Notes: a model not told the origin generated them from the letters alone. DNA of 12,484 bases from Actinomortierella ambigua (GCA_016098155.1 JAAAJB010000800.1:1-12484), one strand, 5' to 3'; numbered from the stretch's first letter, positions 1 to 8,700 are shown. Program-made: numbers and translations.

Positions 1-46
<46 letters not shown>
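1..46. repeat. (TC)23 dinucleotide microsatellite at the left edge
   Basis: A perfect TC repeat runs from the first base to position 46, followed by a degenerate CT/C-rich stretch to about 60. Its true length is unknown because it touches the window edge. It mirrors, on the opposite strand, the GA repeat at the right edge. Confidence 0.97.
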
Positions 47-50
<4 letters not shown>

Positions 51-90
51 CTCTCCCCTTTTGTTTCCACCCACCACCGTCTGTCTACCC

Positions 91-112
91 TCTCTCTCTC
101 TCTCTCTCTCTC
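91..112. repeat. (TC)11 microsatellite
   Basis: A second perfect TC tract, separated from the edge tract by about 45 bases of C-rich sequence. It is part of a pyrimidine-rich region on the + strand. Confidence 0.95.
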
Positions 113-861
113 GCTGACCCAGCCTCTTTATCCTGTAATTGCACATGGGTGCAAAGCATACCACCAGCCCACCCACCACCCCCCCTCTCCCACTCTCCTG
201 CCCCGCCACACGCCCTCCCTTGCCATGATTATGATTATTTTTATTATTAAGACCACGCCTATTCGTTAGACACCAAAAGTGCAGTCCGCTAGTTTGATCA
301 ATTATGGCGTTGGGTTTGCCGCCTATTTTATATCTCTTTTCTTTTTTCCCCCTGTTCCTTGTGCCTTTGTGTTCTCTCTCCAGTTTCTCCTCCCTCCTCA
401 GCCGACTCTTGCCTGACACGCTACCACGATCTTGGCCATCCCTTCCCCCTCCCTTCCCTTGCCTTCCCTTGCCCTTGCCTTGCCTTGCACCCTTTTTTTT
501 TTGTGCCCTTCGCCAAGCAGATACTTTGCAATCAAAATAGAACATTGCATTGCACGGTAACGGGCAACAGACTCGATGTCATTGTACTTGATCGACATAC
601 TCTCTTTCCCCACCCCACCCCTCCCTCCCTCCCTTGTCCTCGATATTGTTGTTACGGCGCACACACATCGGCCTTGTTTTTCCAGTTGATCCTCGGTCCC
701 CAAGGACAAACTTGTACAATCCTCAAACCCTCTCCCTCCCTTTCCTCTCTTTCCTCTTCTTCTCACCATCACCTACAAGATTACAACTCAAACGTTCTCT
801 TTCTCTGACTCCTTCTGGCAATACAGCTGAAAGAGTGGTTTGGTGTTGGAGTCAAGCAAGT

Positions 862-898
862 GAGAGAAAGAAAGAAAGAAAGAGAGAAAAAAAAAAGG
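862..898. repeat. Purine tract (GAAA/GA repeats ending in poly-A)
   Basis: About 37 bases of pure purine: GAGAGAAAG, then AAAG units, AGAGAG and a run of A. It interrupts a pyrimidine-rich + strand and is complementary in kind to the flanking CT tracts. Confidence 0.9.
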
Positions 899-1240
899 CC
901 CACACAGAGAGAAGATGATCCAACTCCCCGAATGCCCCTGTCCCGTTATATGCTCTATTTATTACTTGTTGGAGGGCCTCCTGTGTTGACTTGTTCAGGT
1001 CATGCCCATCCTACCGATGAAACGCGACACTCCTTTTTTCAGCAATTCAGCAAAGCGAGGCGCCCTTGCTCCCTCTCTCTGTGTGTCTTTTTTTTTCCTC
1101 GCTCGCTCGCTCACTCACCCCCCCTCCCCCTCTTACACTCATCTCGACCTAGCTCGTTAGCAAGCACACTCGTTCTTTTCCCTTCTGGGTGTGTGTCTGA
1201 AGACTGACCTTTATATTTCTCTCTTGCTCCCTCCCTTTCC

Positions 1241-1277
<37 letters not shown>
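1241..1277. repeat. Imperfect (CT)n microsatellite
   Basis: A (CT)10 run followed by CTT and another CT run; pyrimidines extend upstream to about 1208. It is the longest internal CT block in the left half of the window. Confidence 0.93.
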
Positions 1278-1679
1278 TTGCACCTCCAGTCTGTCGGTCA
1301 TTCTTGTTTGCTTTGCTAGATACCTTCGCTTCCTCGGTAGTCGCCTTTCCTCAACTATCCAGGCCTCATTGTACATATTCAACCCCAGCTCAATAGCCAA
1401 GGACGGAATAAGGCAGGTACAATCCCCGTAACTCTCAGTTCATTTCTCTCCCATTATTTGTTATCGTTTCAACCGCCAGGTTGCATGTGTGCGACGCATA
1501 TACATGACAAACGGCCGCTTCTGGTGCTCCACGGGTTCTTTTTTTACTTTTGGTCTTTAAACCCTTGATCATTTTGTGAGGTGTACCAAAACACCAGTAC
1601 CTGCTCTGCCCTTTCTTTGTCTCATGGGAGGCGAGCACCGAGGATGTCTGGTAGACGAGCAAGAGTTGGAGCGAGCAAT

Positions 1680-1755
1680 AGAGAGAAAGAGAGAAAGCGA
1701 GAGAGAAAGAAAGAAAGAGAGAAAAGAAATTACAGAGAGAGAGAGAGAAGGGAAG
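1680..1755. repeat. Purine-rich GA/GAAA tract
   Basis: About 75 bases, almost all purine, with isolated pyrimidines near 1698 and 1730-1733, ending in an (AG)n run and AAGGGAAG. It lies about 400 bases after the CT block at 1241-1277 and is complementary to it. Confidence 0.92.
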
Positions 1756-1936
1756 CACAGTGAGAGGCATCTGTGGCTCTCTGCAGTCAGCTCCTGCACG
1801 CTCTTCTATACTGCTCCGCTTCGCCGAGTGCTCACATCCATCTCCTGTCTGAATGCCATGCCATGCTTCGCCTACCCCGCCCCGCTCGCCCGCTCACCCC
1901 GTCTTCTTTGCCCCCGCTACGTTTGAAACATCCCAG

Positions 1937-1942
1937 TATATA
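1937..1942 (+). promoter_or_regulatory. Candidate TATA element of the phosphatase gene
   Basis: A TATATA hexamer lies about 600 bases before the phosphatase ATG and about 60 bases before a good donor-like GTGAGA at 1999. A start site shortly downstream would give a leader with one small intron. This is position and motif only; a TATTTAA-like element near 2042 is an alternative. Confidence 0.3.
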
Positions 1943-1998
1943 CCCGTTCGTGTATAGTGTGTTTGTTGTTTGTGCCTTTCTTCCCCAATGATTCTGAC

Positions 1999-2221
1999 GT
2001 GAGAAGAGGGGCATTGGGGGGTCATGAGCCTCGTCGTCCGATATTTAAACTGCCACTCGGCCACCGACCTACCCTTCTGCCTCCTTTCTCCTACTCTTTT
2101 GTTTTATCTTTTGTCTCTCTCTCTCTCTTTTCTCCACGTCTTCTTTTTTGGATTTGGCTGCTGTCCGGCCCTTTTTTTTTTTTTGTCCCTCCCTGCCCTT
2201 TTTTTTGTTGCTTTGTTGCAG
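1999..2221 (+). other. Candidate 5'-UTR intron upstream of the phosphatase
   Basis: The 3' end is a convincing acceptor: a long T-rich tract (about 2197-2215) ending in TTGCAG at 2216-2221. A donor-like GTGAGA lies at 1999-2004. Removal would leave a 325-nt stretch (2222-2546) with no ATG before the phosphatase start. Removal would also join an ATG at 1988 in frame with the phosphatase, giving a possible 112-residue extension of poor protein quality. The donor is the weaker end of this call. Confidence 0.35.
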
Positions 2222-2546
2222 ACAACCAAACGAACACCCTTGGTGCAGCTTTCTTACGGGATCGTATTGTTGTATTGTGCATTTCCATCCCACTACATTG
2301 GGTCCCTTTTTTTCTCTCTTTCTCTTCCACAAAAAGCTGTTGTCTACCAGTGGCTCTAACCAATATCTTCTTTCATTTTCCACACCTTCTTGCAACATCT
2401 TTACTCATCCCTACACTTATCACTCTCCAGCAGCCCTATCTCTCATTCATCAGTCCATCACCCTTCAACTCGCCTTTGTACATAAAACTAGCATCACCAC
2501 TACCACCACTGTCAACAGCACCACCATCAACATCATCCTTTTCACG

Positions 2547-4871
2547 ATGCCTCCTCACAGCATCTGCGAGTCTAGCAGCCCTATCAGCCTTGCTCCTATC
2601 CCTTCCGAATCCAGCCTCCCCACCTTTGGTCTCCATCGTCCATTGTTAGCACAAGATATTAAAAAGACTAGGAATGCCAAGCGGCTATCGCTTGTTGTCC
2701 CCCCAACATTAGGACAAGAGTTTGAGCAACAACAACAGGAAGAGCAACAGCAGGAGCAACAGCAACATCATCAACAACAACAGCACCAGCAGCCACCTGC
2801 ACAACCTGACTGTGGCGCCCCCTCGCTGCTATTGACCCGACCAAAGAGCTCATCGCTGTCCACAAGGCGACCTTTCACACCAAAGCCCCTCTCGTCCGCC
2901 TCCTTCCCTCCTTCATCCTCCTCACTCGGTGTTCCCCCGGCCACGCCTTGCGCAAGACACTTCACCCTCGAGCAGCCATTGCCATCACCTAGCCTTGCAC
3001 CAACATCTACCCAGAAGCGCTCCATCTCCGCCTACTACTCCAACTACAGCCTTGAAGCAGGGGTTGCCTCGCCATACACTTGGGAACCTGTCAGGGTGCT
3101 GCCTGGATTGTATCTTGGTGCTGAACACAATGCCACGGATTCTGCTGCTCTTGCACGCCTTGGCATCACTTCCATCTTGAATGTGGCCGTTGAGATCAAG
3201 GATCCGAGCACAGACAGAGCCAGCGGTCGCCCTGATGCTTCCGACACGATCCAAGACACCCGTCTGTCCAATCTCCGCCACATGACTCTTCCCTGGTCTC
3301 ATGGTCAGCGCAATCTGCTCCAAGAGTTTCCAGCAGCTTTCGCATTTATCGACGACGCTCGATCCGCCGGCACCAACGTTCTTGTCCATTGCCAGCTCGG
3401 TGTCTCTCGGTCTGCTTCGCTTGTCATTGCCTATGTCATGCGAACTGAACAGATGAACCTGTCGAGTGCCTACGAGTTTGTAAAAGACAAGTCTGGTGTG
3501 ATTTCGCCCAATATGAGCCTTATGTACCAGCTGGTCGAGTATGAAAAGAGTCTTCCTCGATCATCTGATTCTCAACAACAAGATCAGCAGCAGTTGCAAC
3601 GCCAACCACCGCTGCTGAGGAGGTCAGATTCGGACTCTGTTGTTGTCCTCGAGACAGAGGCATCGCCTCTTTCGCGACGACCGTCGACGAATGGCAAAAA
3701 GTCCAGCATGGTCATTCATCCTACGCCAAGGTCACCCCTTCGACCTCAGGCAGGTAGCACGCATATGACCGACATTTCTGTTCCAGCAGCAGCCACTGGC
3801 TCTCGCCCAACATCGCCCTATCAGCGCGTTCGACCTAGTACGTCCTCGACTTCACTCACACTGACAAGCAGTAAGAGCCGGCCCGCATCTTTGCTTTGCT
3901 TGCCAGATCAAAGTCTGACCCAGCAGCTCCATCACAACCACCAGCGCCAGCCAGAGGCAATCGCGTGGGCATTGGCCAAATATCCACCCACTTTGCTGGC
4001 CCCGGCAAGCGGACACGCTGATCCAGTTCCATCCTCGAGCGATATGGAACTGACAGAAGAAGAGGATGAAGAAGAGGAGCGCGACAAGTTTCCCGCGTCG
4101 ATGAATCGTTTCTCTGCCTCACCCTCCATGTCATCCAGCTCTCGCGCTGTTTCGATGATCTCGCTCTCGCCTCCGTCATCACGACCCATCTCGACGTCCG
4201 AGTCGGTGATGACGGGCATTTCGTCATCACATAGCATGGCCATGGACTGTGATATTGCCACAGAGCCATTACCGCTGATCACGCCCATGCCCCGCACCCC
4301 TACCATCGCTACCATGCCTACCTCCTTTCTCACCACCACCAAGCCCAAGACCCAGCACCACATGCACAGCTTTCCCAATCCCAATCGACATATCGACCAA
4401 TTGCTTCTCCCTGTCTTGCGCCACGACCAACACAAGCATATCCACATGCACGATGACCATGATGATGCCGATGATGAAGAAGAAGAACAACAAGAACAAT
4501 ACAAACTTAAAGTAGCAGCAGCAAAGGGTGGTGACAACGATGACATCCACGTCAACAACCATAGCAAGCTCTTCACGCCAACAGCCTGGTCACCATCTCC
4601 CATGGCGACTGGGCTCCTGGCCAGCTCTGCCATGGCTGTCGCCGTAGTCGCCTCGGCAGCAGCCAAGCAGCTTCACCATAACTTTGCAAGTGCCATGATG
4701 AATAGCAACCCATCGGCGTCTTCGGCTTCTCACCCTCCTCTTCCTTCTTCGGCGGTCTCTGCCTCTCCGGAGGAGGGTGGACCTGACTTTATCTTTTCGC
4801 CTCGTCCCTTTTCGCCTGCCTTACACGAGACACGCACTTTTGGTGAATTTTATCAGGCACTCAAATCATAG
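2547..4871 (+). CDS. Dual-specificity protein phosphatase, Msg5/Pmp1-like MAP kinase phosphatase
   Basis: Encodes 774 residues without introns. A DSP catalytic domain spans about residues 182-336, with the P-loop HCQLGVSRS at 281-289 (nucleophile Cys282, Arg288) and the family's ISPN...QLVEYE helix after it. Enzymes of this type dephosphorylate Thr and Tyr in the MAP kinase activation loop. The Asp expected about 31 residues before the Cys is Ser251, in a W-S-H motif (250-252). The N-terminal arm has a basic-hydrophobic stretch at 39-51 that fits a MAPK docking motif and a Gln-rich tract at 61-86. The long C-terminal tail is Ser/Pro-rich, with several S/T-P sites, acidic clusters (499-514, 626-651) and a distinctive end (744-774). 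I chose ATG 2547 because it has A at -3, is the first ATG after a 325-nt ATG-free leader, and follows low-complexity sequence. The frame is open back to 2148, so an extended start is possible. The DSP assignment is firm; the Msg5 subgroup is inferred from the P-loop, W-x-H and tail architecture. Confidence 0.9.
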   Translation: MPPHSICESSSPISLAPIPSESSLPTFGLHRPLLAQDIKKTRNAKRLSLVVPPTLGQEFEQQQQEEQQQEQQQHHQQQQHQQPPAQPDCGAPSLLLTRPKSSSLSTRRPFTPKPLSSASFPPSSSSLGVPPATPCARHFTLEQPLPSPSLAPTSTQKRSISAYYSNYSLEAGVASPYTWEPVRVLPGLYLGAEHNATDSAALARLGITSILNVAVEIKDPSTDRASGRPDASDTIQDTRLSNLRHMTLPWSHGQRNLLQEFPAAFAFIDDARSAGTNVLVHCQLGVSRSASLVIAYVMRTEQMNLSSAYEFVKDKSGVISPNMSLMYQLVEYEKSLPRSSDSQQQDQQQLQRQPPLLRRSDSDSVVVLETEASPLSRRPSTNGKKSSMVIHPTPRSPLRPQAGSTHMTDISVPAAATGSRPTSPYQRVRPSTSSTSLTLTSSKSRPASLLCLPDQSLTQQLHHNHQRQPEAIAWALAKYPPTLLAPASGHADPVPSSSDMELTEEEDEEEERDKFPASMNRFSASPSMSSSSRAVSMISLSPPSSRPISTSESVMTGISSSHSMAMDCDIATEPLPLITPMPRTPTIATMPTSFLTTTKPKTQHHMHSFPNPNRHIDQLLLPVLRHDQHKHIHMHDDHDDADDEEEEQQEQYKLKVAAAKGGDNDDIHVNNHSKLFTPTAWSPSPMATGLLASSAMAVAVVASAAAKQLHHNFASAMMNSNPSASSASHPPLPSSAVSASPEEGGPDFIFSPRPFSPALHETRTFGEFYQALKS
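2727..2804 (+). repeat. CAA/CAG-rich coding tract (poly-Gln/His)
   Basis: Codons 61-86 of the phosphatase are mostly Gln with interspersed Glu and His, written with mixed CAA, CAG and CAT codons. The mixture argues for selection on the protein as well as replication slippage. It lies in the disordered N-terminal arm, outside the catalytic domain. Confidence 0.9.
4422..4499 (+). repeat. His/Asp/Glu-rich coding tract in the phosphatase tail
   Basis: Residues 626-651 are alternating His and Asp followed by a run of Asp, Glu and Gln, built from CAY, GAY and GAA codons. It is a low-complexity acidic segment of the tail with no recognised domain. Confidence 0.85.
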
Positions 4872-4889
4872 CTGCTTTTCCCCCCCAAA

Positions 4890-4895
4890 AATAAA
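4890..4895 (+). terminator. Poly(A) signal AATAAA of the phosphatase gene
   Basis: A canonical AATAAA begins 19 bases after the TAG at 4869-4871, in an A-rich stretch following a C-run. It implies a very short 3' UTR and separates this transcript from the Raptor gene. Confidence 0.6.
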
Positions 4896-5566
4896 AATAT
4901 ACCAATCAAAAAAATGCGGCACACTCGTTGACACCCAAATTGATCACATGATCGATCACAAGCCACGCGGGTGTGGTGGGGGGGAGGAGAGTCGAACCAT
5001 GCACACTCGCAATGGTTCACTGAGGGGATTCTCTCTCTTCTGTTTCGCCCGACTGACAAAGTGCACATTTTCTTTTCATCGCACTACACCGCCACCCCCC
5101 CTATTCTCATCCCTTCATCCCTCCTTGTTTCCTCCTATTCCGCCTCATTCTAGAAGAAACTTTCTTTGCAATACTACCGTTCTGTTTCGGCATCACCCAA
5201 GGAGGTAAATGGTCGGGCGCATGGGAAAGAAGCAGAGGGATGCAGTACATCAGAGGGTGGGGCGAACGTGAAAGAGAGATACCCGCTTTTCTGTCCACAC
5301 CCCTTCCCCAGCCCAGCCTCTTTCGACTCTTCCGGGAGTCAGCAGACTCCTTGGTTATCGCAATGCTCTTTACCCTCGTATCTATCGTCTCCACACTCAC
5401 ATGCAGCTCTTTTGCTTATCGATTCTGGGCATGCGATACTCTCTTGATGTTCGTCCTCTTTGCACCTGTTGCCCGTCTTTCTTTGAACATAGACGCAAAC
5501 CACTCGCTATCACGCGCCACCGCCGCCGCAGCCCACTAGATAGGAACGGGACGACAGCCGACACGA
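4896..5566. other. Intergenic region between phosphatase and Raptor genes
   Basis: No gene is supported. The left part has a GATC-rich cluster with a 10-bp palindrome at 4949-4958. The rest is CT-rich with some GA segments and presumably contains the upstream promoter of the Raptor gene. Short open frames on both strands give unstructured peptides only. A tRNA T-loop-like string near 4990 does not form a stem. Confidence 0.6.
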
Positions 5567-5574
5567 TATAAAAA
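5567..5574 (+). promoter_or_regulatory. Candidate TATA box of the Raptor gene
   Basis: TATAAAAA lies about 210 bases before the Raptor ATG. The sequence after it (5585-5782) is A/C-rich and contains no ATG at all, as expected for an untranslated leader scanned from a start site near 5600. Motif and spacing support it; no direct start-site evidence is available. Confidence 0.5.
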
Positions 5575-5782
5575 AAGGGCAACAAAAGCACATCAGGACA
5601 CGTATCACCCCAAAAACCAAACGGAGACTCGGATATTCTTAATTACGAGTACACCAACCACCACCCCTTTCAATACCCCCCTCCACCCCTTTTCCCCCGC
5701 ACCCACTCCACATATACAATCTCGCACTCGCATCCCACCCACAAGCCCCACCCACACCCCCCTCCCTTCCACCCTCAGAACG

Positions 5783-8700
5783 ATGAGTCCGCGGCCGACA
5801 GACGATGCGAACGATGATGCCAAGAGCACAAACAGCACACTTGTGAATGCAGGGCCACATTCGGGCAACGAGCACGAAGAGGATGCTGACCGGCGGGACG
5901 GGTTCCGGATGCAAGGCGAAGGGGGAGACGAAGACAACGACAACGATGGCGCGCAACAGCACTACCGGCATGGATTTGAGCTCGACTTTGACGAGAACGG
6001 GCTACCGCCGGAGCACGTGTACTACATGTTCTACACGGACAAGCGACATGAAGTGACATCGACGTCGTCGTCGTCGACGACAGCGGCGACAGGTCACCAC
6101 CATCATGATGGCGAGCTAACGCTGCGCGAGTGGGACCCTTTACAGGATTGGCGGATGCGCGAGAAGCTCAAGACGATCTCGGTGGCGTTGGTGCTGTGTC
6201 TCAACATTGGCATTGATCCACCGGATGTGGTCAAGACCAACCCATGCGCGAAGCTTGAGGCTTGGACGGATCCGTTTGCGTTGCCTGTTCCGAAATCGCT
6301 GGAGAGCATCGGCAAGGCCCTTCAAGCCCAGTATGAGGTCTGGCAACCCCGAGCACGGTACAAGGCCGCGTTGGACCCGTCGTTGGAGGACACCAAAAAG
6401 TTGTGTTGTGTATTGCGGCGGAATGCCAAGGAGGAGCGGATCTTGTTCCACTACAACGGTCATGGCGTGCCCAAGCCGACGGCGAGCGGCGAGATCTGGG
6501 TCTTTAACAAGAACTATACCCAATATATCCCAGTCTCGCTGTTGGATCTCCAGAGCTGGCTAGGATCGCCTTGTATCTATGTGTATGATTGTTCGGCGGC
6601 AGGAAATATCCTGCTTTCGTTCAATCGGTTTGCTGAGAAGCGGGATCATGATGCGGCCAAGCAACAACAACAACAGGGACCACCACCACCGGGCACGGTG
6701 CAATCGCCCCCGCTTCGGGATTGTATCCAACTAGCGGCGTGTGGGCCGGACGAGACGTTGCCGATGAACCCAGACCTGCCGGCGGATCTGTTTACGGCGT
6801 GTTTGACGACGCCGATTGAGATTGCGTTGCGTTGGTTTGTGCTGCAGCATTCGCACCTGCCGAATGTGACGATTGAGATGGTGTCACGGATTCCGGGCAA
6901 GTTGAACGACCGCAAGACGCCCTTGGGAGAGCTGAACTGGATCTTTACGTCGATCACGGACACGATTGCCTGGAATGTCTTGTCGCGCGATCTGTTCAAG
7001 ACGTTGTTCCGTCAGGATCTGATGGTCGCGGCCCTGTTTCGAAATTTCTTGCTCGCGGATCGGATCATGCGCTCTCAACGGTGTACACCCATGTCGTCTC
7101 CGGCCTTGCCGCCGACCCACCAACACCCGATGTGGGACTCGTGGGACCTGGCTCTGGACATGTGTTTGGCGCAGCTGCCGGCGTTGTTGCGGGCGGAGGA
7201 AGGCGGGGCCATGGTCGACTACCAGCCGAGCGTGTTTTTCACGGAGCAGCTGATGGCGTTTGAGGTGTGGTTGGGCCACGGCAGTGCGACGCACGACGCG
7301 CCGGAGCAGCTGGCGGTGGTGTTGCAGGTGTTGTTGAGTCAGGTGCATCGACTGCGAGCGCTGTTGCTGCTGAGTCAATTTTTGGATTTGGGCCCGTGGG
7401 CGGTGAACCATGCGCTGGCGGTCGGGATTTCACCATATGTGCTCAAGCTGTTGCAGAGTCCCGCGACGGATCTCAAGCCGGTGCTGGTGTTTATTTGGGC
7501 GCGTCTGTTGGCGGTGGATCGATCGTTCCAGAACGATCTGTTGAAGGACAATGGCTTTGTGTATTTTGTCGGGATCTTGGGGATCCATGCCGGGATGCCG
7601 TTGCGCAACATTTCGGAACACCGGGCCATGTGTGCGTTCATCCTGGCGACGTTCTGTCGCGAGTTCCCACAGGGTCAACAGGCGTGTTTGAAGAAGCATG
7701 TGATTGCGTTGTGCTTGACCCATTTGGGGGCCAGCGACCATCTGTTGCGGCAGTGGGCCTGTCTGTGCATCGGCCAGCTGTGGAAGAACTATAACGAGGC
7801 CAAGTCCCAGGGTCTGCAGGACAATGCGCCCGAGCAACTCACGTTGGCGCTGTCGGACCCGATGCCGGAGGTGCGTGCGGCGGCGATGTGGGCGTTGGGC
7901 ACGTTTGTGAGCCATCTGGACCAGAACGAACAGGTGATCCAGCTGCAGAATAACCTGGCCATGTCCGCCTTGGTCGCCACAACGGATGGGTCGTCGATTG
8001 TTCGCAAGGAGCTCGTCGTGTTCTTGTCGGCCTTGGTCGTCGATCACTTGGCCGTCTTTGTCCAGGTCGCGGCGGAGCTGCTGGAGGCCGAACACCCACC
8101 GACTCAGCTGCAGCCCTCGTTGAATGCTATGACGATGAGCGAGAAGCGCAATAATACGCGGACGTTGTCGTCGGTCACGTCGGCATGGCTCAAGGCAGGT
8201 GGTGGCGGTGGTGGAGGCGGTGGAGGCGATGAGCGTTCGCAAAAGCCGTACGACAAGATGGGCCATGTGGCCGTGACAGGCTGTATCTGGAAAGCATTGC
8301 TCTGTCTATCGATGGACTCGAATCGCAGTGTTGCGTATGCGGCTCAGCAGTTGGTGGACTTTGTCAATTTCCACTTGTTGGCGCAGCCCATTGTGCCTGC
8401 ACTGACCCCGTTCTTCCAACAGCAGGTTCGATCCTCCGGCGGCCAGTCCGCGGGGGTGTCGGCGTCCAATTTGGCGGCAGCGGGCGTGGCCGGCGGTGGT
8501 GGTGGTGGTGGTGGTGGTGGTGGTGGTCAGTCCACGGCCGGATCGCAAGCAGGAGGTGGCGGCATCGGTGTCACCGGTGATAAGACAGGTGGCGGCAACA
8601 GTAGCAGCGGCGGCGGCAGCGGCAGTGGTGGAAGCTCGACATTGACACATCGGACAGGCGCGAAGCTGGCCAACACTTTGAAGCGGTCGGCTTCGCTGGC

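Larger units (their letters stand above)
113..1936. other. Non-coding, strand-asymmetric low-complexity region
   Basis: I see no gene here. The open frames on both strands translate to Ser/Pro/Leu/Phe-rich or Arg/Glu/Lys-rich low-complexity peptides, which is what CT and GA tracts give in any frame, and none shows a domain. The + strand is mostly pyrimidine-rich with C-homopolymers, interrupted by purine blocks near 862-898 and 1680-1755. The region may hold distal promoter DNA for the phosphatase gene or a neighbour to the left. No tRNA boxes, LTR-like ends or transposase motifs were recognised. Confidence 0.6.

Noticed and set aside
300..1400. Several overlapping open frames on both strands in the left region
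   Set aside because: All are short and low-complexity, mirroring CT/GA repeats. No family motif was seen in any frame.
2148..2546. In-frame extension of the phosphatase back to an ATG at 2148
   Set aside because: It is Phe/Ser/Leu-rich low-complexity sequence containing a T-tract acceptor-like site at 2221, with no domain. ATG 2547 is better supported.
3932..4666. Minus-strand open frame of 244 codons over the phosphatase
   Set aside because: It lies opposite clear coding sequence, is Ser/Val/Met-rich with no domain, and arises from the Ser/Pro/Thr codons of the sense gene.
4971..5040. Possible minus-strand tRNA around GAGTCGAACC
   Set aside because: The T-loop-like string is present, but the five bases on either side do not pair and no A-box or acceptor stem fits.
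7430..8266. Minus-strand open frame of 278 codons over Raptor exon 1
   Set aside because: The peptide is Arg/Gln/Leu-rich, typical of the antisense of a GC-rich gene, and overlaps conserved HEAT-repeat coding sequence.
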